Below are positions 1-8,754 of a DNA stretch of 64,000 nt, piece by piece. The position numbers and the translations under genes are program-made. Each line of letters starts with the position of its first letter. The stretch's first letter is position 1. The DNA is from Clostridium hydrogenum (GTDB lineage: Bacteria > Bacillota > Clostridia > Clostridiales > Clostridiaceae). The notes under the pieces are model-generated. The model did not search any database, was not told the origin of the DNA, and saw only the letters and a program-made list of their open reading frames with translations. The stretch is from the NCBI RefSeq assembly GCF_021432385.1, contig NZ_JAEACT010000002.1, forward strand, positions 2,313,501 to 2,377,500, in the 5' to 3' direction.

Positions 1-177
1 ATTAAACACATCTTCTGATATATACCCTGACAATTTATTTGAATATCCCTTATCCGTAGTAAATGACTCCTTTACTACATTATAAATATCAACATAGTGA
101 TTCTGATTTTTCCAAGCTATAAATAGAATTGCACACATCAAACACAAAATTAAACAAACTATTTTGCTCTTTTTCAT
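1..177 (-). CDS. N-terminal part of a membrane-anchored or exported protein (cut by window edge)
   Basis: The first 59 residues of a minus-strand gene are visible and the rest lies outside the window. The start at 177 follows a GGGGTG ribosome binding site. The N terminus has Lys-Lys-Ser followed by a hydrophobic stretch (about residues 6-22) and then polar sequence, which indicates a signal peptide or signal anchor. There are Cys residues in the hydrophobic segment but no convincing lipobox. The visible part does not identify a family. Confidence 0.6.
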   Translation of the reverse strand, partial: MKKSKIVCLILCLMCAILFIAWKNQNHYVDIYNVVKESFTTDKGYSNKLSGYISEDVFN

Positions 178-226
178 AACAACACCCCATATTCTAATTT
201 TATATTTTATTTTGGGCTATGATAAT

Positions 227-598
227 CTATTTTTTAATTTCTTGCGCTTTCTTTTCTGCTTCCTCTATAACTTCTACTCCTACTTTACACAAAACATTAA
301 TCCCCTTAACAACAGTAACAATCATAAAAGCCTCTACTAATTCTTCCATAGTCAAGCCTGCTTCTATAGCTGCCACAGCATGTGCTTTTGCTCCACTTAC
401 TTCATCATCTAAACTATCTAATATTGTAAAAATTAACTCTCTTGTTTTTTTAGGCAAATGCCCATTTTCTATTGACTCACGCATTACTAAATAACCTTTT
501 AAACCATTCTTAGAATATTTAGATAAAGCCTCAGCAAAAGGTGGATTCCATTTTAATTCATTCTTATAATAATTAAGTATATCTTCTAAATCCCTCAT
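227..598 (-). CDS. Carboxymuconolactone decarboxylase (AhpD-like) family protein
   Basis: A 123-residue all-helical protein of the size of the CMD/AhpD family. The start at 598 is chosen because GGAGGAGGG lies six bases upstream; the ATG further upstream would place this site inside the gene. The region around EVSGAKAHAVAAIEAG matches the conserved CMD helix with its His, and the following G-L-T-M-E-E-L matches the family's helix N-cap. The redox CxxC pair of true AhpD peroxidase partners is absent, so peroxidase function is unlikely. The substrate is unknown and no operon partner is visible. Confidence 0.75.
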   Translation of the reverse strand: MRDLEDILNYYKNELKWNPPFAEALSKYSKNGLKGYLVMRESIENGHLPKKTRELIFTILDSLDDEVSGAKAHAVAAIEAGLTMEELVEAFMIVTVVKGINVLCKVGVEVIEEAEKKAQEIKK

Positions 599-685
599 GT
601 CTAACCCTCCTCCATATAAAAACAATTATTCTATAATTTAACTACAAACTATATTATAACATAATCATCTCAATTTAAATATGAA

Positions 686-715
686 TTAAGGAAAGCTATT
701 TCTAGCTTTCCTTAA
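686..715. terminator. Short perfect hairpin between the CMD and MntP-like genes
   Basis: TTAAGGAAAGCTA and its complement flank a four-base loop. The hairpin lies 60 bases downstream of the mntP-like stop codon on the minus strand. It lacks a good T-run on that side, so termination is only likely. Confidence 0.45.
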
Positions 716-774
716 ACATTGATATATTATTTTTATTCTATGCTAATTATTGGTGTAATACTACCTAATTCGTA

Positions 775-1371
775 TTATGATAGTACTTGATACAAAGCAA
801 CTGCTAATAAAACAATACCTGGTATCATAGATATCTTTCCATTAATTTTTTTTGAAAATCCTTTAAGTGCCAAAAAATTACCACCTAAAAGAGCAATTAC
901 TTCTGCTACTTCCAACAAACATACAGTTAAAACAATTGGAAAACCTGCTACAGCTAAACCTAGGGCTTGGGCAAAATCATCGACCCCTAATCCAAAACCT
1001 ACTACATAATTTTCAAAGAACCCTATTTTTCTTTGACTATCAGAAGAAAAAGGTGGATTCTTTAAGAATTTAGAATAATCATCCTTCTGCTTCCAGCCAT
1101 TATAAAGCATTTTACAACCTACAGCTCCAAGTATAATCGCACTTATCCATGCAGTTACATAATCTGGCATAGTAGTAAATATGAACTTTCCTACAAGCAT
1201 TATACCGTAAGTGGAGGTTGCAGAACCCAAAACCATTATCATAAGCGACTTAAAAGGTAGACGCGTCTTAAAAAGACCATAGGCAACACCAACCGAAAAA
1301 TCATCAGCACTCAGTGTTAATGCCAAGATAAGGATTGAAAAAAATATTATTAAAAATTTAACAATCCCCAT
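775..1371 (-). CDS. MntP/YtaF-like integral membrane protein (putative cation exporter)
   Basis: A 198-residue protein of about six transmembrane helices. It shows the family's internal two-fold repeat: each half carries an acidic pair in a membrane segment (TLSADDFSVGVAYG near the N terminus and GLGVDDFAQALG in the second half). This pattern is typical of MntP (DUF204) manganese efflux pumps and their sporulation paralogue YtaF. The start at 1371 is nine bases from AAGGAG; the ATG at 1380 overlaps that site. I saw no yybP-ykoY-type manganese riboswitch in the 190 bases upstream, so the metal specificity is inferred from the family only. Confidence 0.75.
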   Translation of the reverse strand: MGIVKFLIIFFSILILALTLSADDFSVGVAYGLFKTRLPFKSLMIMVLGSATSTYGIMLVGKFIFTTMPDYVTAWISAIILGAVGCKMLYNGWKQKDDYSKFLKNPPFSSDSQRKIGFFENYVVGFGLGVDDFAQALGLAVAGFPIVLTVCLLEVAEVIALLGGNFLALKGFSKKINGKISMIPGIVLLAVALYQVLS

Positions 1372-1382
1372 AAATAACATCT

Positions 1383-1500
1383 CCTTATTAAAGATATACC
1401 AATTTATTTTGATAGTTCAATTGGTATAACTACAATTCCTCACTTTACATCTTTTGTTTTTAGAGATAACCCTCTTGAAGTTTCAAGTTGGTTACCCATA
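1383..1500. repeat. Diverged repeat B-like sequence upstream of the mntP-like gene
   Basis: It contains AAGATATACCA at one end and a near-perfect 32-base palindrome (about 1465-1496, with CTTGAAGTTTCAAG at its centre) at the other. Both are recognisable parts of the repeat B family (see 5058-5165). It abuts the ribosome binding site of the mntP-like gene. Confidence 0.5.
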
Positions 1501-1561
1501 ATATACTATGAAAATACCGATAAAATGGTGTTAAAATATTTAATGCCAAACTTTAAACAAA

Positions 1562-1755
1562 AGTACAGAGTACAGAGTACAATTAAGGTTGATTTACCTT
1601 CCTCTCGTCAGGTAAATCTTAAAACTTAGGTATTGTCAGCTCCGCTGAGCACCGTATATAGTGCTATTACATGAACACCCAAAAATAAGTTTTAAGATTT
1701 TCTGCAGCAAAGCGAAAGAAAATCCTCCTTAACTGTACTTTGTACTCTGTACTCT
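1562..1755. repeat. Dispersed multi-hairpin repeat A, copy 1
   Basis: The outer arms are tandem GTACAGA units on the left and their complement TGTACTC units on the right. Inside are, in order, a hairpin closed by TTTACCT/AGGTAAA, an ATCTTAAAACTTA arm pairing with TAAGTTTTAAGAT, a CAGCTCCGCTG hairpin, and a hairpin closed by GATTTTCT/AGAAAATC. The same architecture recurs at 8526, 14000, 20632, 21488 and 32665. There is no coding potential. Confidence 0.85.
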
Positions 1756-1802
1756 AAATAATGGTTTGCATTTTTTAATTACGCCTAAAACAATTCTTTT
1801 AG

Positions 1803-1849
1803 GCTATGTCTTAAATAAGTGTTGTTTTCACACTTATTTAAGACATAGC
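1803..1849. repeat. Palindromic repeat D, copy 1
   Basis: GCTATGTCTTAAATAAGTGT and its complement (20 bp arms) flank a short loop. Near-identical copies are at 8693-8740 and 61845-61892. It is 230 bases downstream of the YjgB-like gene and may act as a terminator, but the conserved sequence of both arms and loop argues for a mobile or duplicated element. Confidence 0.8.
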
Positions 1850-1869
1850 TTCCTTTAGTATTTCGGCTA

Positions 1870-2068
1870 TTTTTAAAAGAATGTTGATATGATGTGTTGA
1901 CTTTTATGGACTCTTAGGATTGCTCGTTTATAATTTGCGTAATTTTGACTAGGACGGTCAAAGCCATTTAGGCATCAGGATGATGCATCTAAATGGGTAG
2001 CAAATTATAAACGAGCAATTCTTAGAGTCCATTAACGTCATAAGCTCATATCAACATTCTTTTAAAAA
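1870..2068. repeat. Long imperfect inverted repeat (199 bp) beside the YjgB-like gene
   Basis: The left arm (1870-1938) and right arm (1998-2068) are complementary over about 65 bases with small bulges, starting from TTTTTAAAAGAATGTTGA. The loop contains a further hairpin (CATTTAGGCATC/GATGCATCTAAATG). The element begins 11 bases after the YjgB-like stop codon. It could be a MITE or the end of a processed transcript; there is no ORF. Confidence 0.75.
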
Positions 2069-2079
2069 TCTTTGCTGAA

Positions 2080-2763
2080 CTACCACTGTCTTCCTGGATC
2101 ACTTGCCATAGAATTAGCAGTAGCTGCTGGATATAAAACAGAATAATGGCTCATAAATGGATTTGGTGTGCTTTTTGTAGGTTCTGGAAACACAAATAAA
2201 ATTTTAAATTCCTTGCTTATAACATAACCTATTATTTCTTCCCCACCAGTAGTTACATCATGCTGTGGAGTTCCAAACTTTTCCTTTACCATTGAAAGAG
2301 ATATTTTATTTAATCTGCTATCAAGGGATCTAACTTCAAAAACTCGCCCGCCCTTATTGGAACCAAAAACCACATTAAGTTTTGAGTATGTTGAATACAT
2401 TCCCTTTGCACTTGTTACCCAATTTGAACTATCTGCTTTTCCTAAAGTATCCTCCATAGTGTAAATATTTGAAGTCTTAACAGCATAATCACTATTAATA
2501 ATCTTTCCATCTGCCGCAAGTGTTTTAATATTTTCAAGAAGTTCGTCTTGTGAAGTAGTATCTTGCGCTACATTACTTTCAGAATCACTGTTTTGGGTTG
2601 TATTGCTTGAAGTATTTTTATTTGAATCTACATTTTCACTCTGATTTTTAGTATTATTTGCATCCTTGTTAGAAGTTTTGTTCTGACTTGAACATCCTAC
2701 AATGAAAAATAAGGAAAAAATAACCGCAACCTTAGCAATTGTTTTTTTGTTAAATAAACGCAT
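2080..2763 (-). CDS. YjgB-like lipoprotein (DUF4309 family)
   Basis: A 227-residue exported protein. The lipobox IVGC puts the lipidated Cys at about residue 24. It is followed by a low-complexity Ser/Asn/Lys linker to about residue 70 and then a globular domain. The C terminus ends with TANSMASDPGRQW, the signature end of YjgB/DUF4309 proteins of Bacilli and Clostridia. The mature domain should sit outside the membrane. The family has no assigned biochemical role. It is a single-gene unit with a good ribosome binding site (GGAGGG). Confidence 0.75.
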   Translation of the reverse strand: MRLFNKKTIAKVAVIFSLFFIVGCSSQNKTSNKDANNTKNQSENVDSNKNTSSNTTQNSDSESNVAQDTTSQDELLENIKTLAADGKIINSDYAVKTSNIYTMEDTLGKADSSNWVTSAKGMYSTYSKLNVVFGSNKGGRVFEVRSLDSRLNKISLSMVKEKFGTPQHDVTTGGEEIIGYVISKEFKILFVFPEPTKSTPNPFMSHYSVLYPAATANSMASDPGRQW

Positions 2764-2834
2764 AATATATTCCCTCCTTGCAAATTGTATGAATATATAT
2801 TACACTTTTAATTTATGTTTAGCAATACCAATTG

Positions 2835-3584
2835 TCACTCAAGGCTACCATTACCCATAAACAATTCACTATTATTTAAAATTTCATTTACATTTTCATA
2901 TACAAAATCAGCCATTCCTGAAAGTTCAGCTTCTGTTCCAACACCACTTAATACTCCTATAGTAACGCCAGCTTTACCATTTTTACCAAACTTCATATCT
3001 ACTAAAGTATCACCAACTACTGCAACTTCTTCTGGTTCTAGTCCATATTGCTTATAAAATTGGTGCAAAACTGTTGGATTTGGTTTTGCGGAATTTTCTA
3101 CATCTCCCGTTCGTATAAAATCAAAATATTGCATTATTTGAAGATTTTTAAGACAATGTACTGTTGATACCATATTATCTGAAGTTACAAGTCCAATTAT
3201 TATATTATTACTTTTAAGTTTACTAAATAATTCTGTAAGTTTTCCCGTTGCAACTATGCTAACTTCATTATCTTCAACAAATTTACTTAACCTATGCGAA
3301 ATAGTTTCTTCTAACTTAGGAAGTGAAACTGCTACATTATTTATACTTAGGACCTCATAAAATGCACTTGCCATATCCCCTACAGTACCAGAAGCTAATA
3401 TACCATCAGTTTCAATCTCATTTTCTTTTACACCTATACTTTCAAGAAACTGTTTTTTTAATTTTCTATTTCCATATGCAGTAGCTATATATTCAGCCAA
3501 AAACTCCGCTGCCGGAAGCCATATCGAATTAAAATCCAAAAGAGTTCCATCCTTGTCAAATATTATGCCGCGTATCTTATTCAA
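2835..3584 (-). CDS. HAD-superfamily phosphatase (phosphoglycolate phosphatase-like)
   Basis: A 249-residue HAD hydrolase. Motif I is IIFDKDGTLLDF (nucleophile Asp and general acid Asp), motif II is in GLVTSDN, motif III Lys is in AKPNP, and motif IV is VVGDTLVDMKFG. The helical cap between motifs I and II marks subclass C1. The likely start is TTG at 3584, overlapping the stop of the upstream PHP gene, with AGGAGGAG ahead of it. This implies translational coupling. It probably removes a phosphate released or exposed by the PHP enzyme; the substrate is not defined. Confidence 0.8.
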   Translation of the reverse strand: MNKIRGIIFDKDGTLLDFNSIWLPAAEFLAEYIATAYGNRKLKKQFLESIGVKENEIETDGILASGTVGDMASAFYEVLSINNVAVSLPKLEETISHRLSKFVEDNEVSIVATGKLTELFSKLKSNNIIIGLVTSDNMVSTVHCLKNLQIMQYFDFIRTGDVENSAKPNPTVLHQFYKQYGLEPEEVAVVGDTLVDMKFGKNGKAGVTIGVLSGVGTEAELSGMADFVYENVNEILNNSELFMGNGSLE

Positions 3585-5052
3585 ATTCTACTCCTCCTGA
3601 AGCCTTTAACAATTGTCCAAAGGTATTTATTTTATGATTTTTAAAGCCTTTATAAATTGGATTTGCAAAAGCTAGTAAATTTCCATAACAATCCCTAATC
3701 TCAAATCTAAACCATGAATATTCTTCGCCTTTCCAAGAAAATTCGTATTCGCTCACTATATTTTTCACTAGCTTGCCTTTATGCTGTACCGTACCATCCT
3801 TTATCCACAATACCTCACAATTAGAATCGCCTTCCATTATGGTCAATTTATACTTTATAGTCTTTTCTTCGGTTGAAACTAATTTTGTCATATCACTGCC
3901 TGGACAAAAATTGCTGCCACACACCTCTATATCTATTTTTAAAGTTAGCCCCCTTGATACGTAAACCCTTCCACCTTTAACAGCTTCCATAATATCTTCT
4001 GCCCTTAAAGAATCTGCAAGCACAAAAGTAGCAGGATCTCCGATTATTGACGGCATTTTGCTATTTTCATATGTTTCCGTTGGAAGATTATGCGCATCAC
4101 TTCCACCAATGCCCCATATTTTATAGCCATCATTCCACATAGTATTCCAAAGCTTAAGAGCTGCTTCTGTAGCCTTAGGAGCATTGCCCTTAAAGGTTGG
4201 ATCATTTAAAACCTCAACTGTGGTGAAATTACTAAGCAAAGTATCTTTGTAAAGCCATGCCCAAGGCGTTAACGCAGGATGATTCATAGAACATAGTGCT
4301 CCGCTAGCTTTAAACTCACTTAAAAGACCATTCATTCCCCCTTCTGTTGTCATAGCCCCTTCTCTTGTGAAATCCACCCATTTTTTTGCACCTAATGCAT
4401 TAAAATGTCCTTTAAAAGATGTAATTTCAATACCAGGTATTACAAGCACTTCACTTTCAGGAAAGCCTGTCTGAATTATATTATGATCCGTTATCACAAA
4501 GAAATCTAAATTTTGTTTTTTGGCTACTTCCATTAGTTCTGAAGGTGATAATTTTCCATCAGATACATTTGTATGAGTGTGAAAATCCCCTTTATACCAT
4601 TTTTTTAGTTTGCACTTTGCCTCTTCATTATAATCATTAATAATAAGTTCCATATTCCTATCGTACTTTACCCATGACTTTCCCATAGGCTCAAAATCTC
4701 TCTCTAAAAACAATTCCTCATTACCCAAAGACACATCAATGCTATACTCATTTTCTTCATCTATATTTGCACTTATTACTTTTAGCTTCCATTTCCCCTC
4801 ATTAATTATCCCTGGTACAACTGAACTGCTGCAAAATTTTTCATTATCGCTTATAACAATATTTTGAGGGGACTTTCCATACAGATATTGAAGTCTTAAT
4901 ACATTATTTGAATCCCAAAGTAAAATTTGAACCCAAGCTGCTTTACTAAGTTTTATATTTAATTTCATCCAATTATATTCTTTATCAATATTAAAGCTAT
5001 TTTCTATATTATCATTTTCTAAATATCCTATAATACTATATGAAAGTCCCAT
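3577..5052 (-). CDS. PHP-domain metallohydrolase (CehA/McbA type)
   Basis: A 491-residue protein. An N-terminal beta-rich region (about 1-155) precedes a PHP domain beginning with GDFHTHTNVSDGKLS, followed by ITDHN, the E in PGIEIT, a downstream NHP and GGSDAHN. These are the metal ligands of PHP phosphoesterases. A further beta-sandwich occupies the last 120 residues. It is the fourth gene of the ABC importer operon and overlaps the HAD gene. By analogy with ugp-like systems the imported solute may be a phosphodiester such as a glycerophosphodiester, cleaved here; this is inference. Confidence 0.78.
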   Translation of the reverse strand: MGLSYSIIGYLENDNIENSFNIDKEYNWMKLNIKLSKAAWVQILLWDSNNVLRLQYLYGKSPQNIVISDNEKFCSSSVVPGIINEGKWKLKVISANIDEENEYSIDVSLGNEELFLERDFEPMGKSWVKYDRNMELIINDYNEEAKCKLKKWYKGDFHTHTNVSDGKLSPSELMEVAKKQNLDFFVITDHNIIQTGFPESEVLVIPGIEITSFKGHFNALGAKKWVDFTREGAMTTEGGMNGLLSEFKASGALCSMNHPALTPWAWLYKDTLLSNFTTVEVLNDPTFKGNAPKATEAALKLWNTMWNDGYKIWGIGGSDAHNLPTETYENSKMPSIIGDPATFVLADSLRAEDIMEAVKGGRVYVSRGLTLKIDIEVCGSNFCPGSDMTKLVSTEEKTIKYKLTIMEGDSNCEVLWIKDGTVQHKGKLVKNIVSEYEFSWKGEEYSWFRFEIRDCYGNLLAFANPIYKGFKNHKINTFGQLLKASGGVEFE

Positions 5053-5057
5053 TTTTT

Positions 5058-5165
5058 ATCTCCTTATAGATAAACCAGTTCAACTACCCAAATCAATTTG
5101 CATCATAATGCCCAGAAACCGTCATTTTGATACAAATTAATTTTGAAGTTTCAAGTGGTTTATTT
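5058..5165. repeat. Palindromic repeat B, copy 1 (inside the ABC transporter operon)
   Basis: A palindrome of about 105 bp with ends ATAAACCA...AACT and complementary TGAAGTTTCAAGTGGTTTAT, and a central stem with CATTTTGATAC. It begins right after the stop codon of the solute-binding protein and ends next to the ribosome binding site of the PHP gene. Related copies are at 28043, 40798 and 21425, and half copies at 1383, 23530, 25529 and 59027. Confidence 0.8.
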
Positions 5166-6479
5166 TTATTTACTTACATCATCTAAAGCTTGCTGTGCTT
5201 CTGTTTCTGCCGCTTTTAAGGCTGTATCAGCAGGTACATTTTCTATTTCAACTTTATCGGCAGCTTTCTTTAAAGCATCTGTTATTTTACCGCCTGTAGG
5301 ATCAATAAAAGGTGCTGAGGCTGTTTCTGCTTGTTTTAGTGGAACATTTATCTGTGGATGTGTCTTTGCAAATTCTTTAAATGTAGAATCATCTCTAGCT
5401 GATTTTCTTACAGCTATATATCCTGTTTTCATTGACCAATCTGCAGTATTTTTAGAATTAGTAAAGAACTCCATCCATTTAAATGCGGCTTCTTGCTTAT
5501 CTCCAGAGGTAACTGCCGGCACACACATAACTTGTGCTAATGCAACTGGTGCTGCCTTATGATCTTTAAAACCTGGTTGAACATGAGCTGCTATTTTGTT
5601 AAAATCTAAATCTCCTTGGTCTCCACTTGAACCTATATAGCCTGCTGCTCTATCCTTCATAACATCATCTATAGTATCATACCAATACTGCCAGCCTTGT
5701 CCACCTGAATGAATTCTCATATTCTTATCTTGAAAAATTCCCTTTCTAACCATATCCCAAGTATCTACCCACTCTTTTGTGTCTATCGTAACCTTTTTAC
5801 CATCTTTACTTAATATTTGTCCACCTTTGCTAAGTGCCATGTCTACAAGATTGTCCGCTCCATACATAGGTTCCCATCCATATACAGATGTATTACCGCC
5901 ACTTTTTTGTGTAAGCTTTGGCAATGCTTCAGTAAGATCTTCCCAATTATTTAACACATCCTCTGAAACTCCAGCTTTCTGAAACATGTCTTTTCTATAA
6001 TACATAACTTGAGTTGTACCATACATAGGTATACTATATTGTTTTCCTTTAATTTTTCCTTCATTATAAAATGCAGATATGAAATCACTAGAATTAAAGC
6101 TTTTATCATCAGAAATATATTTATCCAAAGGAGCAAGTACATTTTTATTTGCTAATGCAGTCATTTGGTCAGGTTGTAAAAGTACTACATCAGGAGCCTT
6201 TTTTGCAGAAATTGCCGCTTGAAGTGCAGTATAGGTTTCATCGTAGCTTCCTTGTGCAATTCCCTTTACTACTACATCTTTTTGAGAAGCATTAAATTTC
6301 TTAATTGCAGTTTGAACATTTTGACCAAGTTTTCCACCTAGTCCATACCAAAATTCTATTTGAACTGGGCCATTCTTCTTTGTGGTTCCACTTGAACCTG
6401 CACATCCTGATAATACAGATACTAATGACATTGATGCTAAAAAAATAGCTATAACTTTTTTACTTTTAAAATTAAACAT
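5166..6479 (-). CDS. ABC importer solute-binding lipoprotein (family 1, UgpB/MalE-like)
   Basis: A 437-residue lipoprotein with lipobox VLSGC (Cys26). The mature part starts with IEFWYGLGG, the typical first strand of family 1 carbohydrate-binding proteins, and contains LDKYISDDK and later AFKWMEFFTN, typical of SBP_bac_8. Two permeases lie directly upstream on the same strand (27-base gap), and the PHP/HAD hydrolases downstream, separated by a palindromic repeat. Sequence similarity to sugar and glycerol-3-phosphate binders is general, so the ligand cannot be named. Confidence 0.88.
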   Translation of the reverse strand: MFNFKSKKVIAIFLASMSLVSVLSGCAGSSGTTKKNGPVQIEFWYGLGGKLGQNVQTAIKKFNASQKDVVVKGIAQGSYDETYTALQAAISAKKAPDVVLLQPDQMTALANKNVLAPLDKYISDDKSFNSSDFISAFYNEGKIKGKQYSIPMYGTTQVMYYRKDMFQKAGVSEDVLNNWEDLTEALPKLTQKSGGNTSVYGWEPMYGADNLVDMALSKGGQILSKDGKKVTIDTKEWVDTWDMVRKGIFQDKNMRIHSGGQGWQYWYDTIDDVMKDRAAGYIGSSGDQGDLDFNKIAAHVQPGFKDHKAAPVALAQVMCVPAVTSGDKQEAAFKWMEFFTNSKNTADWSMKTGYIAVRKSARDDSTFKEFAKTHPQINVPLKQAETASAPFIDPTGGKITDALKKAADKVEIENVPADTALKAAETEAQQALDDVSK

Positions 6480-6506
6480 AATTTCCTCCTAAAATATATT
6501 ATTTTA

Positions 6507-7397
6507 TTATCCTTTTACCCCTGTATCAGAAATTCCACTCATGAACCATTTTTGTGTTATGAAAAATACTATTAAAAGTGGAGCTATTGTAAAAGTACTA
6601 GCTGCCATTATTTGAGGCCATTTTATACCATAGGCTCCCCCTTCAATAAAGAATTGTCTCAATCCCATGGTAACTAAATATTTATTGGGATCCTTTATTA
6701 TAAGTGATGGCCATAAATAATTATTATAATTTCCTATGAAATTCATAAGTACAAGAGTTATAAAGGAAGATTTAGCTATCGGTATCATAATTTGACATAG
6801 TATTCTAAAGTGGCTTGCTCCATCAATTAATGCAGCTTCCACCATTTCCCGCTTAATTTGCATAAAAGCTTGCCTGATTAAAAATATTCCAAACACGCTG
6901 ACAGAATTTGATATAATAATACCTTTATAAGTATCAATCATATTGAATTTCGATAAAATCACATAACTCGGAAGATATGTAGCTGCAACAGGCATCATAT
7001 AGGTTGCCATTATTATTCCAAATAATATTTTCTTACCTGGAAATTTAAGATTTGTAAGTGCGTAAGCTATCATCGCCGAATTAATAACCTGTATAAGTAC
7101 TATTATTAAAGACGTAAAGGTGCTGTTAAAAATATACAAGCCAAAAGGAGCAGACTTAAAGGCATCTGCAAAATTTCCCCACTGTGGCACTGCTGGCAGC
7201 AATGTTGGTGGAAACTGCCATATTTCATTTTTTGTTTTAATTGCACTAAAAAACATCCACAAAAATGGAAACGCCATGATAAAGCAAAATATTATAAGCA
7301 GTGCATGCCTAATTAACTTTTTTAAAATAACAGCAAATGAATCTTTCTTTTTAGTTACAACAACCTTTTCCATACTTTTGGAAGACACTTCTACCAT
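6507..7397 (-). CDS. ABC importer permease, MalG/UgpE type
   Basis: A 296-residue protein with about six membrane helices. The EAA loop reads EAALIDGASHFRILCQIMIP, the coupling site for the ATPase. The long first periplasmic-side loop and C-terminal position in the pair match MalG-type subunits. It lies 19 bases after the first permease and 27 bases before the binding protein. No ATP-binding gene exists in the operon, so a shared MsmX-like ATPase encoded elsewhere must be used. Confidence 0.9.
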   Translation of the reverse strand: MVEVSSKSMEKVVVTKKKDSFAVILKKLIRHALLIIFCFIMAFPFLWMFFSAIKTKNEIWQFPPTLLPAVPQWGNFADAFKSAPFGLYIFNSTFTSLIIVLIQVINSAMIAYALTNLKFPGKKILFGIIMATYMMPVAATYLPSYVILSKFNMIDTYKGIIISNSVSVFGIFLIRQAFMQIKREMVEAALIDGASHFRILCQIMIPIAKSSFITLVLMNFIGNYNNYLWPSLIIKDPNKYLVTMGLRQFFIEGGAYGIKWPQIMAASTFTIAPLLIVFFITQKWFMSGISDTGVKG

Positions 7398-7415
7398 ATA
7401 ACTTATTCCTTCTTT

Positions 7416-8324
7416 CTATTGTTCATAGTGTACCCAACGTTTTGATGCTACAAACTGTATTAATGAAAGTACAATTGTAATAAAAACAATTACCATTGCC
7501 ACAGCTGCTGCCTTGCCAACATCAAAGTTTTGAAAGGCCTCTTGATAATACATATATAATAGGGTTCTTGTACTGCCTGCTGGTCCACCTTGTGTCAATA
7601 CCTGTATTTGGTCGTATGCTTGAAGTGAATTTATACTAGTCATTATTACCAAAAAGAATGTTGTTGGTGAAATCATTGGAATAGTTACATTCATAAAATT
7701 TTGAAATCTATTTGCACCATCTATTTCTGCTGCTTCATTAAGTTCTTCCGGAACTTTTTGAAGTGCCTCTAGATAAAATACCATTGCCCAGCCTACACCC
7801 TTCCAAATTGTAACTATTAATATTGCTGGCATTGCCCATTTTTCACTTTCTAGCCACGGAAGAGCCGCTATATGCACTTTACTTAAAATAAAATTTGCAA
7901 GACCTACCTTTGGCTCAAATATCCATGACCATACAATAGATACCGCAACTGTTGGTGTTATCCATGGTGAAAACAAAATTGTTCTATATAATTTAATTCC
8001 ACGCATTTTTTTATTTAATAAAACAGCAAAAACAAGTCCTCCTATAATAGTTGGTATCACACTTCCCAAGGTAAAATAAAAAGTATTAAAAAGTACTCTA
8101 TAAAATTCTTTATCCTGAAACAGCTTTATATAATTTGATAGTCCTACAATTTTATAGGTTGGACTCATAAAATCCCAATTTGTAAAACTTACATAGCCAG
8201 AATAAAACATAGGCCAAATCCAAAATACTACAAGTGGTATTGCTGCTGGAAGTATAAATATTATCCATATTAAAGATTCTTTCTTATTTAATTTAAATTT
8301 AGAAGTTCTGATTTTACCTTCCAT
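7416..8324 (-). CDS. ABC importer permease, MalF/UgpA type
   Basis: A 302-residue protein with about six membrane helices and EAA loop EAAEIDGANRFQNFMNVTIP. It is the first gene of the transport operon; an SD (GGAGGTG) precedes the ATG. The 430-base gap upstream carries two putative DeoR sites, a truncated repeat A, a bidirectional terminator and a palindrome D, so it is transcribed from its own promoter rather than from the DeoR gene. Confidence 0.9.
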   Translation of the reverse strand: MEGKIRTSKFKLNKKESLIWIIFILPAAIPLVVFWIWPMFYSGYVSFTNWDFMSPTYKIVGLSNYIKLFQDKEFYRVLFNTFYFTLGSVIPTIIGGLVFAVLLNKKMRGIKLYRTILFSPWITPTVAVSIVWSWIFEPKVGLANFILSKVHIAALPWLESEKWAMPAILIVTIWKGVGWAMVFYLEALQKVPEELNEAAEIDGANRFQNFMNVTIPMISPTTFFLVIMTSINSLQAYDQIQVLTQGGPAGSTRTLLYMYYQEAFQNFDVGKAAAVAMVIVFITIVLSLIQFVASKRWVHYEQ

Positions 8325-8433
8325 AAATGCACCTCCATTTCATTAAGTATTTAATTTACATTTATAATTTTAAACTATTTAATTGCACTTTATGTTATGT
8401 GAAGGTAAACATCTTGTTAAAAACGCAACTAAT

Positions 8434-8453
8434 TCCACACAAATCCACACTTT
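8434..8453 (-). promoter_or_regulatory. Putative DeoR operator: tandem TCCACAC sites upstream of the importer operon
   Basis: Two copies of TCCACAC spaced 10 bp (one helical turn) lie 110-120 bases upstream of the first permease. The same TCCACACAAA word occurs in the promoter region of the adjacent DeoR gene (9550-9570). The sharing suggests a common regulator, most simply the DeoR protein itself. Confidence 0.5.
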
Positions 8454-8525
8454 TTTTATAAATACGCAATTTGAAAGATTAAAATTGCTAATACCAAATT
8501 CATGCTATCAAATTAGAATTTGTAG

Positions 8526-8650
8526 AGAAGAGTACAGATTACAGTGAAGGATGATTTACCTTTCGCTTCTCTCAGGTAAATCTTAAACTTAATGTTGTCA
8601 GCTTCGCTGAGCACCATCAATGGCGTAATTGCGCAGCAATAAAAAAATAG
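8526..8650. repeat. Repeat A, copy 2 (3' half missing)
   Basis: The left outer arm (AGTACAGATTACAGTGAAGG), the TTTACCT/AGGTAAA hairpin, the ATCTTAAACTTA arm, the CAGCTTCGCTG hairpin and the GCAATAAAAA segment are present. The closing half is replaced by the hairpin at 8641-8690. It is therefore a truncated member of the family. Confidence 0.75.
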
Positions 8651-8690
8651 CTTTAAAGAACTAATTTAATTCTTTAAAGCTATTTTTTTA
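8641..8690. terminator. Bidirectional rho-independent terminator
   Basis: AAAAAATAGCTTTAAAGAA pairs with TTCTTTAAAGCTATTTTTT around a nine-base loop. The A-run on one side and T-run on the other give a terminator in both directions. On the minus strand it ends DeoR transcription after the stop at 8755. Confidence 0.75.
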
Positions 8691-8692
8691 TG

Positions 8693-8740
8693 GCTATATT
8701 TTAAATAAGTGTTGATTTTCACACTTATTTAAAATATAGC
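8693..8740. repeat. Palindromic repeat D, copy 2
   Basis: GCTATATTTTAAATAAGTGT and its complement flank the loop TGATTTTC. It differs from copy 1 by paired changes in both arms (GTC to ATT with GAC to AAT), so the palindrome is kept while the sequence drifts. It lies just past the DeoR stop codon. Confidence 0.8.
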
Positions 8741-8754
8741 TTTCTTTAGTAAGT

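Noticed and set aside
1381..1560. Possible manganese (yybP-ykoY) riboswitch upstream of the mntP-like gene
   Set aside because: The conserved GGGGAGUAG-type and tandem internal motifs are not present on the minus strand; the region holds repeat B-like palindromes instead.
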